Assembly (NCBI RefSeq): GCF_023935105.1
Contig: NZ_CP096040.1
Span: 744,001 to 808,000, forward strand
Direction of reading: 5' to 3'
Source: Caulobacter segnis
GTDB lineage: Bacteria; Pseudomonadota; Alphaproteobacteria; Caulobacterales; Caulobacteraceae
Length of the DNA: 64,000 nucleotides
Of this stretch, positions 53,465 to 62,893 are shown piece after piece. The position numbers were made by a program, and so were the translations under genes. How positions within the stretch are numbered: the first letter of the stretch is position 1; the number at the start of each line of letters is the position of its first letter. The notes beneath the pieces were generated by a model. The model was given only the letters and a program-made list of their open reading frames with translations. It made no database searches and was not told the DNA's origin.

Positions 53465-53719
53465 ATGACCCTCTACGAACGCACCGTCGACCTGGGCCTG
53501 CGAGCCTACAAGTTGACGCTATCGCCTCTCATCGGGCGGCAGTGCCGTTTCGCGCCGAGTTGTTCGGAGTACGCGGCGGCCGCCCTCAAGGATCATGGCC
53601 CGCTCAAGGGTTCCTGGTTGGCGTTGCGACGGATCTGCCGCTGCAATCCGTTGGGTGGTTCGGGGTATGATCCCCCGCCGCCGGGACGTCAGCCACGCAA
53701 GTGGATATGTGAAGAATGA
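53465..53719 (+). CDS. yidD: Membrane protein insertion efficiency factor YidD
   Basis: 84 residues. Amphipathic start helix, then the signature [20 protein letters not shown], a W-L-A-L-R helix, [17 protein letters not shown] and a short tail. YidD helps the YidC insertase at the inner membrane. Its stop overlaps the thrS start (ATGA), so the genes are coupled. In many bacteria it sits beside rnpA; here it is next to thrS. Confidence 0.96.
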   Translation: MTLYERTVDLGLRAYKLTLSPLIGRQCRFAPSCSEYAAAALKDHGPLKGSWLALRRICRCNPLGGSGYDPPPPGRQPRKWICEE

Positions 53720-55698
53720 TCGATCTGGTTTTCCCCGACGGCTCCTCCCGTCAGTACCCCGATGGTTCGACGGGGCGTGACGTCGCCGCAGCCATCTCCA
53801 AGTCGCTGGAAAAGAAGGCGCTGCTGATCAAGCTGGACGGCCAGGTGCTGGACCTGGATCGCCCGCTGACGCCCGACCTGCTGGGCGGCGAGCGCAAGTT
53901 CGAGATCCTGACGCGCGAGGCGCCCGAGGCCCTCGACACCATCCGCCACGACACGGCCCACGTGCTGGCCGAAGCGGTGCAGGAGCTGTTCCCCGGCACC
54001 CAGGTGACGATCGGCCCGAACGTCGAGGACGGCTTCTACTACGACTTCGCCCGCGAAGAACCGTTCAGCCTGGACGATCTGGAAACGATCGAGAAGCGCA
54101 TGAAGGAGATCGTCGATCGCGACGAGAAGATTACGCGCGAGGTCTGGGACCGCGACGAGGCGATCAAGCACTTCGACGGCATCGGCGAGCAGTACAAGGC
54201 CCAGATCATCCGTGACCTGCCGGGCACGGACACGATCACGGTCTATCGCCAGGGGAACTGGGAGGACCTGTGCCGGGGTCCCCACCTGCCGTCGACGAAG
54301 CACGTCGGCAAGGCGTTCAAGCTGACCAAGCTGGCCGGTGCCTACTGGCGCGGCGACCAGAACAACGCCCAGCTGCAGCGCATCTACGGCACGGCCTGGG
54401 CCTCGGAAGCCGACCTGGACGCGTACCTGAAACGCATCGAGGAAGCCGAGAAGCGCGATCACCGCAAGCTGGGCAAGACGATGGACCTCTTCCACATCCA
54501 GGAAGAGGGCAAGGGCATGGTGTTCTGGCACGCCAAGGGCTGGGCCCTGTACCGCGTGCTCGAGGACTACATGCGTCGTCGCCTGGATGCGGCCGGCTAC
54601 AAGGAAGTGAAGACGCCCCAGATCCTCGACAAGAGCCTGTGGGAGAAGTCGGGCCACGCCGAGAAGTTCGGCCACGCCATGTTCATGTGCGAGAGCGCCG
54701 AGGGCGAAGTCCTGGCGGTCAAGCCGATGAACTGCCCCGGCCACATCCAGATCTTCAACGTCGGCCAGAAGAGCTATCGCGAGCTGCCGCTGCGGATGGC
54801 CGAGTTTGGCGCCTGCCACCGCTACGAGCCGTCGGGCGCCATGCATGGCATCATGCGGGTGCGCGCCTTCACGCAGGACGATGCGCACATCTTCTGCCGC
54901 GAAGAGCAGGTCACGGAGGAAAGCGCCCGGTTCATCGAACTGTTGCGCTCGGTCTATAGCGATCTGGGCATGACGCTGGCCGATACCAAGTTCTCGACGC
55001 GTCCTGAACTGCGCGCCGGCACGGATGAGGTCTGGGACAAGGCCGAGGCCGCCTTGTCAGAGGCCGCCGAAGCCGCGGGCGAGACCTTGGTGCTTCAGCC
55101 AGGTGAAGGCGCCTTCTACGGCCCGAAGCTAGAGTTCTCGCTGAAAGACGCCATTGGTCGAGTTTGGCAGTGTGGCACGCTGCAACTTGATTTCGTTTTG
55201 CCGGAACGATTGGACGCTGAGTACGTTTCGGAGGATGGTTCGAAGAAGCGTCCGGTGATGCTTCACCGAGCGATCTTGGGGTCTTTCGAGCGTTTCATCG
55301 GCATCCTTCTGGAAAACTTCGCTGGTGCCCTGCCCGTGTGGCTGGCGCCGACGCAGGTGGTCGTGGCCACGATCACATCCGACGCCGACGCATACGCCCT
55401 TGAGGTCGTCGAGAAATTGACGAAGCTGGGGATGCGCGCGGAAGTGGATCTGCGTAATGAGAAGATCAACTACAAGATTCGCGAGCACAGCCTCGCCAAG
55501 GTGCCCGTGATCGCCGTGGTCGGACGCAAGGAAGCCGAGACGGGGCAGCTGGCCCTGCGTCGCCTCGGCGGCGAAGGCCAGAGCATACTGTCGCTGGATG
55601 AAGCGCTCCGCGTGCTGAAGTCCGACGCCACCCCGCCCGACATCAAGCGCGCCCAGGGCGTCGCCCAGCCCATCGTCGGAGAGGCCGCGACCGCCTGA
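53716..55698 (+). CDS. thrS: Threonyl-tRNA synthetase
   Basis: 660 residues, full length. TGS domain (1-60, [20 protein letters not shown]), editing domain with [11 protein letters not shown] and SAD motif, class II catalytic core ([30 protein letters not shown], zinc ligands Cys in the CPGH context, FYGPKLEF), and an anticodon domain ([20 protein letters not shown]). Charges tRNA-Thr. Translationally coupled to yidD upstream and a glycosyltransferase downstream. Confidence 0.97.
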   Translation: MIDLVFPDGSSRQYPDGSTGRDVAAAISKSLEKKALLIKLDGQVLDLDRPLTPDLLGGERKFEILTREAPEALDTIRHDTAHVLAEAVQELFPGTQVTIGPNVEDGFYYDFAREEPFSLDDLETIEKRMKEIVDRDEKITREVWDRDEAIKHFDGIGEQYKAQIIRDLPGTDTITVYRQGNWEDLCRGPHLPSTKHVGKAFKLTKLAGAYWRGDQNNAQLQRIYGTAWASEADLDAYLKRIEEAEKRDHRKLGKTMDLFHIQEEGKGMVFWHAKGWALYRVLEDYMRRRLDAAGYKEVKTPQILDKSLWEKSGHAEKFGHAMFMCESAEGEVLAVKPMNCPGHIQIFNVGQKSYRELPLRMAEFGACHRYEPSGAMHGIMRVRAFTQDDAHIFCREEQVTEESARFIELLRSVYSDLGMTLADTKFSTRPELRAGTDEVWDKAEAALSEAAEAAGETLVLQPGEGAFYGPKLEFSLKDAIGRVWQCGTLQLDFVLPERLDAEYVSEDGSKKRPVMLHRAILGSFERFIGILLENFAGALPVWLAPTQVVVATITSDADAYALEVVEKLTKLGMRAEVDLRNEKINYKIREHSLAKVPVIAVVGRKEAETGQLALRRLGGEGQSILSLDEALRVLKSDATPPDIKRAQGVAQPIVGEAATA

Positions 55699-56624
55699 TG
55701 AACAGTATCCTTCCGTCCGCTTCGACCCTGGCCGTGGGCGCCCGTCCGGCTCGTCCGAACGTGTCCGTGGTGATGGTCGTCTATCGGACGGGGGAGGCGC
55801 TGGCCGAGAGTATCCGTCACGTGCTGGCCGAGCCGCTTGTCGACGAGTTCGTCATTATCGACAACGGCTCGTCCTCGCGCGACGAGGACATGCTGCGCTC
55901 GCTGGCCCTGACCGAGCCGCGCGTCGTGCTCAAGCAGGGCCACGGCAACATCGGCTTCGCGCGCGGCGCCAACCTGGGCGCCAGCACGGCGGGCGGCGAA
56001 TACATCGTCTTCCTCAATCCCGACGCCAATCTGCGGCCTGGCTGCGTGGCGGCGCTGGTCACGGCCTTCAAGGGCCAGCCGACGCCGACCGTGGTGGGCG
56101 CGCGGGTGCTGAACATCGACGGCACCGAACAGCGCGGCGGCCGCCGGGGCGAGGTCACGCCGATGAGCACGGTGCTGACCTTCGGCCAGTTCACCCGCCG
56201 CCATCCGCAACTGGCCGGTTTCGAGATCCATCGCGAGAACGAGCCGCTGCCGCGCGGTCCGGCGCCGATGCCGACCATCTCCGGCGCCTGCTTCGCCATG
56301 CGCCGCCGCGACTTCGAGGCCCTGAGCGGCTTCGACGAGGGCTATTTCCTGCACGTCGAGGACATCGACCTGTGCTGGCGGGCCCGCCGGGCCGGCGGCC
56401 AGGTGCTGTTCCAGCCCGAGGCCGAGGTCGTCCACCTGGGCCACACCAGCCAGGAGCATCCGCTGAAGGTCGAGTTCCACAAGGGCGTGGGCCTGAGCCG
56501 CTACTTCATCAAGCGCGCCGACAGCCTGCAACTGTTCGCGGCTGCCGTGGCGCTGGCCCCGGCCATCATGCTGATGTCGATCTTCCGCCCGCTGCTGTGG
56601 AAGATGACGGGGCGACCGATCTAG
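55698..56624 (+). CDS. Family 2 glycosyltransferase
   Basis: 308 residues. GT-A fold: VSVVMVVYRTGEALAESIRH, EFVIIDNGSSSRDED, NIGFARGANLGAS and the DxD-like EYIVFLNPDANLRP; then FDEGYFLHVEDIDLCWRARR. It probably transfers a sugar (rhamnosyl-transferase-like) to a surface polysaccharide. A C-terminal hydrophobic helix (about 275-295) suggests membrane attachment. Its ATG overlaps the thrS stop by one base. Confidence 0.9.
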   Translation: MNSILPSASTLAVGARPARPNVSVVMVVYRTGEALAESIRHVLAEPLVDEFVIIDNGSSSRDEDMLRSLALTEPRVVLKQGHGNIGFARGANLGASTAGGEYIVFLNPDANLRPGCVAALVTAFKGQPTPTVVGARVLNIDGTEQRGGRRGEVTPMSTVLTFGQFTRRHPQLAGFEIHRENEPLPRGPAPMPTISGACFAMRRRDFEALSGFDEGYFLHVEDIDLCWRARRAGGQVLFQPEAEVVHLGHTSQEHPLKVEFHKGVGLSRYFIKRADSLQLFAAAVALAPAIMLMSIFRPLLWKMTGRPI

Positions 56625-56676
56625 GAGGGCAGGGGCGGTACGTTGTTTTGCAACGCCGCCTTCGGTATAGGGGACC

Positions 56677-57630
56677 ATGGTTCGCCTACCGCCGTTCTTC
56701 GCGCTCCGCGCCCTGGAGGCGGCCGCCCGACACCGCAGCTACACCCGCGCCGGCGAAGAACTTTCCGTCACGCACGGGGCGATCAGCCAGCAGATCCGCC
56801 GGCTTGAAGGCGAACTCGGCGCGCGCCTGTTCGAGCGTCGCGGAGGGCAGATGGCCCCCACGCCCGAGGCGCTGCGCCTGGCCCAGGCGATCGGCCGTCA
56901 CGTCGACGGTCTGACCGCGGCGATCACCGCGTTCGCCGCCGCCGCCGAGCGTGACCCGCTCGTCGTCAGTATCGACAGCCAGTTCGCCAGTCGTTGGCTG
57001 CCCCTGCGTTTGCCCGCGCTGCTGGCGGACCCTGCGGGCGCCAATCTGGCTCTGCGCGTCGACGACCAGGTGGCCGATTTCGTGACCGACGGCGTCGACG
57101 TCGGCATTCGCTATGGCAAGGGCGACTGGCCGGGCGTCGAGCAACGCCTGTTGTTCATGGAGACGTTGGCCCCGGTCTGCAGTCCGGCCTTTCTGTCGCG
57201 CCATCGCATCGACGTCGCCGCCGACCTGCTGGCCGCGCCTCTGATCCATCACCCCCATCGGCCGTGGTCTCTGTGGTTTTCCCGCTTCGACCTGCCGACC
57301 CCGCCGCCGTCCGGCATGGTGTTCGACGATTCGCTGATGCTGCTCGACGCGGCGGCGTCGGGTCTGGGCGTCGCACTGGCCCGCGACACGGTCGTGGCTC
57401 CGGACCTGGCGTCGGGGCGGCTGGTTCGTCCGTTGGACGATGTGGCGCCCTCAGAGTGCGGCTTCTGGGTCGTCTGGCGTCGCGAAACACGCAAGTCGCG
57501 TCGGATCGAGGCTCTGGCCGACTGGCTGGCGCTTCAGGCCGCTCAGGGCGCGCGCCCCTTCGACGGACCTCGGACGACCCGGCGGGACGTCGCGCCGTCC
57601 ACGGTGTCGGCGTCCGCTGGACACGGCTGA
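56677..57630 (+). CDS. LysR-family (GcvA-like) transcriptional regulator
   Basis: 317 residues. HTH: PPFFALRALEAAARHRSYTR, ELSVTHGAISQQIRRLEGEL, as in GcvA-like members. Effector domain to about 300 (GVDVGIRYGKGDWPGV). The C-terminal 30 residues (PFDGPRTTRRDVAPSTVSAS) are extra. ATG at 56677. No divergent partner; the downstream exported protein at 57968 may be unrelated. Confidence 0.9.
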   Translation: MVRLPPFFALRALEAAARHRSYTRAGEELSVTHGAISQQIRRLEGELGARLFERRGGQMAPTPEALRLAQAIGRHVDGLTAAITAFAAAAERDPLVVSIDSQFASRWLPLRLPALLADPAGANLALRVDDQVADFVTDGVDVGIRYGKGDWPGVEQRLLFMETLAPVCSPAFLSRHRIDVAADLLAAPLIHHPHRPWSLWFSRFDLPTPPPSGMVFDDSLMLLDAAASGLGVALARDTVVAPDLASGRLVRPLDDVAPSECGFWVVWRRETRKSRRIEALADWLALQAAQGARPFDGPRTTRRDVAPSTVSASAGHG

Positions 57631-57967
57631 CCGGGATCTCCTGCCTGGCGCCGCCCGCTCTCCATTGTTAGGGCGGCTCACAGTCGGTGAGAAAATCTAT
57701 CGTTCGAACTCAACCGTAAGATCGCCTATCCAGATCGCTGTCGTTCATGGAAATTGTGCAGCGTTTACAGATGCTTGAAGACCAGCTTGCGCCCCGTACG
57801 CCGGGGTTTCGGGGCCATCCCGCGCGATCCGGTCCAGGCTTGGCCGAATAGCCAGCCCACGGGGAGAGCGTCGTGGTCCCGCGAGGGCGCGCCTTCCTTC
57901 CCGCCTTTTTCCATTCAATCCAGCCGTCGCTTTGACGGCGATGCAAAGCCAATCTGGAGGGCTTCAG
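57631..57967. other. 337-bp gap without a recognisable gene
   Basis: Between LysR and the exported protein. Lower GC near 57690-57770 (AAAATCTATCGTTCGAACTC) may hold the promoter of the next gene. CTGGAGGGC at 57954-57962 is its ribosome-binding site. Confidence 0.5.
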
Positions 57968-58549
57968 GTGCGTCGATATGTGGTCAAATCCGAGAAACCG
58001 AATCTTTCCGTGTCGTGGAGAGGCATCGGCGCGATCATCGCCCTTGCGACGATCGCCGGTTTTTTTCTCTGGGTGCTCTTGGATGGAGCAAGCTCCCGAG
58101 CGTTGGCGGCGACGTCGACAAAGCCATCAGGCAACTCCCTCGCTGTGGCGGTTCGCGAAACCAACGCTCGATTTAAGGATGTCTCGGTCGCCGTCGCGGA
58201 AGGCTATTCGCCCATTCCCTGCACCAGTGGCGTCGATGGCGGCGCGATGGGGGTCCACTACGTCAACGCCAAGTATCTCGAGGACGAAGCCCCCGATATC
58301 GGTCGCCCTCAAGCGGTGATGTACGAACCGACTGCGAGCGGGAAGATGGAGCTGGTGGCGGTCGAGTACATCAGCTTCAAGGGACCCGCGTCGCTGAAGG
58401 GCCAGCTGTTCAGCTTCACCGGGGCGCCGAACCGCTACGGCCTGAAGCCGTTCTACGAGCTACATGTCTGGGCGTGGCGGCCCAACCCGAAGGGGGTCTT
58501 CGCCGACATGAACCCCAATGTGACGTGCGAACACGCGCACATGCACTAG
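57968..58549 (+). CDS. Exported or membrane-anchored protein of unknown function with His-rich end
   Basis: 193 residues from GTG 57968, chosen because GGAGGG lies six bases before it. One N-terminal transmembrane helix (about 19-38). The globular part is distinctive: YSPIPCTSGVDGGAMGVHYV, RPQAVMYEPTASGKMELVAV, EYISFKGPASLKGQLFSFTG and YGLKPFYELHVWAWRPNPKG. It ends VTCEHAHMH, a possible metal-binding tail with a cysteine. I do not recognise a named family. Extracytoplasmic. Confidence 0.75.
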   Translation: MRRYVVKSEKPNLSVSWRGIGAIIALATIAGFFLWVLLDGASSRALAATSTKPSGNSLAVAVRETNARFKDVSVAVAEGYSPIPCTSGVDGGAMGVHYVNAKYLEDEAPDIGRPQAVMYEPTASGKMELVAVEYISFKGPASLKGQLFSFTGAPNRYGLKPFYELHVWAWRPNPKGVFADMNPNVTCEHAHMH

Positions 58550-58609
58550 CGAGTCTTGGCCCGGGGTGTTCGCTGCGCGGCGAGCACCTTTGGGTCGAAT
58601 GCCTGCGCT

Positions 58610-58996
58610 TCACATCGGCCCGATGGTCTCGAACCGCATCCCGCCCGGTCCCTCGATCGAGGTCGGGGCCTTCAAGCTCTTCGCCGGCAGCATCGCCCGA
58701 TAGCGCTCATAGACCGCCATGCCCTTGCTTGGCCTCGCGGTCAGGCACAGGTCGTATTCGCCTTCCTTGCCCCACGGCTTGCGTTCGGCGTTCGCCACAT
58801 CGCGGTCGGCCTTCACGGTGGTCGCCACCTTGTCCGACAGCGCCCGGTCGATCCCTGCGCCGTAGCTCGCGAACTTGAGGGTCACGTCGCAGTGAGCCTC
58901 GCCGCCTGAAGTGTCCGCCAGCGGGGCCGTCGCGCAGGCGGCCAGGGCTATCGGCAGGAGCAGGGCGGCCCAATTAGGCGCGCGCGAGCGGATCAT
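58610..58996 (-). CDS. Putative lipoprotein
   Basis: 128 residues. Signal peptide with lipobox LAAC (Cys21). The mature part has two cysteines and a helix-strand pattern (CDVTLKFASYGAGIDRALSD, EYDLCLTARPSKGMAVYERY). No family recognised. Its start overlaps the stop of the HMG-CoA lyase gene by four bases (ATGA), so it is translated from the same mRNA. Confidence 0.78.
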   Translation of the reverse strand: MIRSRAPNWAALLLPIALAACATAPLADTSGGEAHCDVTLKFASYGAGIDRALSDKVATTVKADRDVANAERKPWGKEGEYDLCLTARPSKGMAVYERYRAMLPAKSLKAPTSIEGPGGMRFETIGPM

Positions 58997-59892
58997 GCGG
59001 GGAAGTCTCCGGCGCGGGCCAGGGACGAGGCGGGGGCCTTGCCCAGGCGGTCGCTGATCTCGCGGCCGATCGCGATCAGCACGCCCAGGTCGTAACCCGT
59101 CTCGAAGCCGGCCCGTTCCAGCATGTAGACCAAGTCCTCGGTGCCGATATTGCCCGTGGCGTTCGGCGCGAACGGGCAGCCGCCCAGGCCGCCGACCGAG
59201 GCGTCCAGCACGTCGACGCCCGCCTGGACGCTGGCATAGGCGTTGGCCAGGCCGGTGTTGCGGGTGTCGTGGAAGTGCATGCGCAGGCGCGTGTCGGGCG
59301 CGGCGGCGCGCACGGCCTCGATGCGCCGGGTCACGACCCAGGGATCGGCGACGCCGATGGTGTCGGCGATGGCGATCTCGGGGATCCCGAGGGCGGCGGC
59401 CTCGCGGGCGATGGCCACGACCTGGTCCTCCGACACCTCGCCGTCGAACGGACAGCCGAAGGCGACCGAGATGGTGGCGGTGATCGGCGGCCCGCCGTCG
59501 ATGCTCTGGCGCTCGGCGATGGCGGCCAGCGTATCGAGCTGCTGGCTGACCGTCGCGCCCTGGTTGGCGACGCCGAAGCCGTCCGAGGCGCAGACCACGA
59601 CATTGGCCTCGTCGCAGCCGGTCGAGACGCAGCGCTCCCAGCCGCGCATGTTGAGGACGAGGCCGATGCGCGAATGGACGCGGTCCGGGGACAGGGCGTC
59701 CATGATCTCCTCCGCGCCCGCCATCTGCGGCACGCGGTTGGGATTGACGAACGAGACCACCTCGGTCCGCCTGGCGCCGGCGGCTTCCAGCTTGCGGATC
59801 AGATCGAGCTTCTCGTCGACCGACAGGATGGCCTTCTCGTTCTGCAGACCGTCGCGCGGCCCGACCTCGACGATCTGGATGAAGCGGCTCAT
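58993..59892 (-). CDS. Hydroxymethylglutaryl-CoA lyase
   Basis: 299 residues. TIM-barrel lyase that splits HMG-CoA to acetyl-CoA and acetoacetate in leucine and acyl-CoA breakdown. Signature motifs: VEVGPRDGLQNE at the start (metal/Arg/Asp), MHFHDTRNTGLANAYA and GGLGGCPFAPNATGN with the catalytic Cys. Its ATG overlaps the stop of the ArnT-like gene by four bases. It is unusual to find it between an ArnT-like gene and a lipoprotein gene. Confidence 0.95.
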   Translation of the reverse strand: MSRFIQIVEVGPRDGLQNEKAILSVDEKLDLIRKLEAAGARRTEVVSFVNPNRVPQMAGAEEIMDALSPDRVHSRIGLVLNMRGWERCVSTGCDEANVVVCASDGFGVANQGATVSQQLDTLAAIAERQSIDGGPPITATISVAFGCPFDGEVSEDQVVAIAREAAALGIPEIAIADTIGVADPWVVTRRIEAVRAAAPDTRLRMHFHDTRNTGLANAYASVQAGVDVLDASVGGLGGCPFAPNATGNIGTEDLVYMLERAGFETGYDLGVLIAIGREISDRLGKAPASSLARAGDFPA

Positions 59893-61589
59893 CGCACGGC
59901 CTCCTCGCCCGCGGCGTCCTCGGGCGGCTCGACCTGAGGCTCCCCTCGATAGATGGTCAGCTTCTCCTGATCGCCGTCGGAATAGTTCAGGCCCTGGATC
60001 GTGGCGACTGGGCGAGGCGTCAGGCCCAGCTCGGCCATGGCGTCGCGGAAGGGCTTTTCCTCGCGGCCCTCGACCACGGCCGGGCGGCCTTCGGACACGG
60101 CGTCGGCCGCGCCGACGCCGGTGGTCAGCTCCGTGGCCGTGCCCAGCTGGAAGATCAGGCTGGGCTCGGAATAGCCGGTCAGGGCCACCGGTCCGGCCGC
60201 GCCCGAGCGCGGCGACAGCCTGGCGGTGTCGAGGGCGTCGGCGACGTCCTTGGAGAGGAACAGCGGCTCCAGGCGCGGGATCAGGCCGGCGGTCAGGGCA
60301 ATGTGGGCCGCGACGCCCAGCGCGCCGGCCGTGACCAGGGCCCGCGCGGAATGGTGGCGCAGCAACAGGATCGCGCCGGCGATCCCGGCGGCCAGGGCCA
60401 GCAGGGCGGCCAGCGCGGCCCACGCCAGATCGTTGCGGGTCCCGAATTCCTTCTGGCCGTAGACGGCGACGGCGGCCAGCAGCGCGCCCATCAGCACCGA
60501 CAGGGCGGCCCCGATCCAGCGCGGCCACCGGCCCAGCGGCTCGCGCACGGCCGCGGCCATCAGCATGGCCAGGGCGCCGTAGGCCGGCAGTTCGTAGTGC
60601 ACCAGCTTGGTCGGCAGGATCTCGAACATCAGCCAGGTCGGGATCAGCCAGCACAGGGCGAAGCGCACGCCCGGTTCCTTGCGCCGGGTCCAGCCCAAGA
60701 CGAGGCCCGCGGGCAGCAGCAGGGTGGCCGGGAACGACAGCAGCGGGGCCAGCAGGGTGTGGTAGCCGAACGGTCCCGAATGGCCCTCCTGACCGCCCGC
60801 CATCTTGGGGGCCAGGTCGCCGCCGATCGCGGTGCCCCAGAACGCGCCGTCGGTGGCCACGGTGATCATCATCGCCCACGGCAGGGTGATGGCCGCGAAC
60901 AGGATCAGCCCCCAGGTCCAGCCCAGGTCCTTCATCCAACCGGCCTTGCGGTCCCAGATCGCCAGGGCGGCCAGGGCCAGGAACGCGACCAGCAGGCCGA
61001 CCGGCCCCTTGATCAGCGCCGCGACAGACAAGCCCGCCCAGAAGGCCAGTTTGGCCCACTTGCCGGCTTTCTCGCCGTTCAGGTGGGCGGCGTAGATCCG
61101 TGCGAGAGCGGCCATGGCCAGGGTGGTCGAGCCGCACAGGGCCGCGTCGGTCTTGGCGATGAAGGCTTCCGACGACAGCAGGAAGGTCGCGCCCAGGATC
61201 GAGCCGGCCAGCAGGCCCGTGCGCGGATCGAACAGCGCCGCCGCGCCCCAGGCGCAGGCCGCCGCCGCCAGCATCGCCCCCAGCAGCGAGGGGATGCGAT
61301 AGGCCCAGATCCGCCGGTCCTCGGCGTCCGAGAGCGCCTTGACGCTCATCGCCTGCAGCCAGTGGATGCCGACGGGCTTCTTGAAGCGCGGCTGGTCCTG
61401 GAACTTGATGACGACGTAGTCGCCGGTCTCCAGCATCTGCGACGTGGCCTGGGCGAAGCGCGACTCGTCGCGGTCCAGCGGCGGCATGGCGAACAGGCCG
61501 GGCAGGCCCGCGATCAGGGCCACCAAAGCGGCGAACAGGGGGCCGCGCCAACCGCGGCTCCAGTCATCCAGGCGAGATTCAAGCGTCAT
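59889..61589 (-). CDS. ArnT/PMT-like integral membrane glycosyltransferase
   Basis: 566 residues with about 11-12 hydrophobic helices. The catalytic loop PPLDRDESRFAQATSQMLET (Asp-Glu) and the following KKPVGIHWLQA are typical of ArnT and other GT83 enzymes, which move a lipid-linked sugar to lipid A or another acceptor on the periplasmic side. It is divergent from a DPM1-like transferase (61646) that could make the polyprenyl-linked sugar donor, a plausible pair. Confidence 0.9.
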   Translation of the reverse strand: MTLESRLDDWSRGWRGPLFAALVALIAGLPGLFAMPPLDRDESRFAQATSQMLETGDYVVIKFQDQPRFKKPVGIHWLQAMSVKALSDAEDRRIWAYRIPSLLGAMLAAAACAWGAAALFDPRTGLLAGSILGATFLLSSEAFIAKTDAALCGSTTLAMAALARIYAAHLNGEKAGKWAKLAFWAGLSVAALIKGPVGLLVAFLALAALAIWDRKAGWMKDLGWTWGLILFAAITLPWAMMITVATDGAFWGTAIGGDLAPKMAGGQEGHSGPFGYHTLLAPLLSFPATLLLPAGLVLGWTRRKEPGVRFALCWLIPTWLMFEILPTKLVHYELPAYGALAMLMAAAVREPLGRWPRWIGAALSVLMGALLAAVAVYGQKEFGTRNDLAWAALAALLALAAGIAGAILLLRHHSARALVTAGALGVAAHIALTAGLIPRLEPLFLSKDVADALDTARLSPRSGAAGPVALTGYSEPSLIFQLGTATELTTGVGAADAVSEGRPAVVEGREEKPFRDAMAELGLTPRPVATIQGLNYSDGDQEKLTIYRGEPQVEPPEDAAGEEAVR

Positions 61590-61645
61590 GGGCTCTGCTT
61601 TAGCACGATCCTTTCGTGTGGAAATTTTTCCGCTATTAGAGGGCG

Positions 61646-62371
61646 ATGAGCTCTACGCCCGAATTCTCTGTTGTCGTTCCCGTCTTCGACGAGGGCGAGG
61701 CCGCGCCGAAGCTGGCCCGCGAGATCGCGACCGCCTTCGCAGGCGAAAACTACGAGATGCTCTTCGTCGACGACGCCAGCCGCGACGACACCAAGGCCCG
61801 CCTGATCGCCCTGAAGGCCGAGATCCCGCAACTGCGCGTGCTGGGGCACCACAAGAACTCGGGCCAGAGCCGCGCGGTGCGCAGCGGCATCCTGGCCGCG
61901 CGCGGGCCGATCATCGTCACCCTGGACGGCGACGGCCAGAACGACCCGGCCGACGCGCCGCGCCTGGCCAAGGCCCTGCGGGCCGGTCCCGCGACCCTGG
62001 CGCTGGTCGGCGGCGAGCGCGTCAAGCGCCAGGATTCCAGCGCCAAGCGCTTCGCGTCCAAGTTCGGCAACGGCGTCCGCAAGCGGCTCCTGAAGGACAC
62101 GGCCAACGACACCGGCTGCGGTCTCAAGGCCTTTCGCCGCGAGGCCTTCCTGCGCCTGCCATACTTCGATCACATCCACCGCTACATCCCGGCGCTGATG
62201 CTGCGCGAGGGCTTTGACGTGGCCTTCCAGCCGGTGAACCACCGTCACCGCGAGACGGGCGTGTCGAAGTACACGAACCTCGGCCGCCTCAAGGCCTCGA
62301 TCTCGGACCTGCTGGGCGTGATGTGGCTGCAGTCGCGGGCCCGCGACCCACAGGGTGTCGACGAGGCCTGA
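61646..62371 (+). CDS. Family 2 glycosyltransferase (DPM1-like)
   Basis: 241 residues. FSVVVPVFDEGEAAPKLARE, YEMLFVDDASRDDTK, NSGQSRAVRSGILAARG and DGDGQNDPAD are dolichyl/polyprenyl-phosphate mannose synthase hallmarks. No C-terminal membrane helices, so it is the soluble DPM1 type. It probably transfers a sugar to undecaprenyl phosphate for the divergent ArnT-like enzyme. ATG at 61646. Confidence 0.93.
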   Translation: MSSTPEFSVVVPVFDEGEAAPKLAREIATAFAGENYEMLFVDDASRDDTKARLIALKAEIPQLRVLGHHKNSGQSRAVRSGILAARGPIIVTLDGDGQNDPADAPRLAKALRAGPATLALVGGERVKRQDSSAKRFASKFGNGVRKRLLKDTANDTGCGLKAFRREAFLRLPYFDHIHRYIPALMLREGFDVAFQPVNHRHRETGVSKYTNLGRLKASISDLLGVMWLQSRARDPQGVDEA

Positions 62372-62451
62372 CGCCTTGGGCCTAAAGTTTCGAGCCTGTT
62401 GATCCTGATCGGATGTTATCTGAAATGGACAGGTTCAAAGGGGGAAGCTCG

Positions 62452-62871
62452 ATGTTCGCCGCGGTTCCGCTGCTGGCCTTGCCGGTGCTCATCTACAACC
62501 TGATCGCCCTGACCCTGGTGGGTGGCTTCAAGGCCGCCGACGCCAGCGTCCGCATGACCGACACCCTGTTCACGATCCAGATGGCCTCGCGCGCCGGATG
62601 GGCGGTCAGCCTGGGCGACCTGCTGCTGGCGGCCTCCCTGGTCGTGCTGTTCGTCGAGCTTCTGAAGTCGACCACCAGCCGCCGGATCGCCATCATCAAC
62701 CACTCGCTATCGATGGTGCTGTTCATCCTGTGCCTGGTCGAGTTCCTGCTCTTCCCGGCCTTCGCGACCTCGACCTTCTTCCTGGTCGCCCTGATGGTGC
62801 TGCTGGACGTGCTGGCCGGCTTCATCGTCACGATCGTCGCCGCCCGCCGGGATGTCGACTTCGGGGAGTAG
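62452..62871 (+). CDS. Four-helix membrane protein of unknown function
   Basis: 139 residues from ATG 62452, chosen because GGGGGAAG is eight bases upstream; an ATG at 62413 is less well placed. Hydrophobic helices at about 3-22, 48-70, 80-100 and 105-128 (YNLIALTLVGGF, VSLGDLLLAASLVVLFVELL, LSMVLFILCLVEFLLF). No family recognised. It follows the DPM-like gene. Confidence 0.78.
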   Translation: MFAAVPLLALPVLIYNLIALTLVGGFKAADASVRMTDTLFTIQMASRAGWAVSLGDLLLAASLVVLFVELLKSTTSRRIAIINHSLSMVLFILCLVEFLLFPAFATSTFFLVALMVLLDVLAGFIVTIVAARRDVDFGE

Positions 62872-62893
62872 GGGGCGGCTCCAGGCGTTCGCC

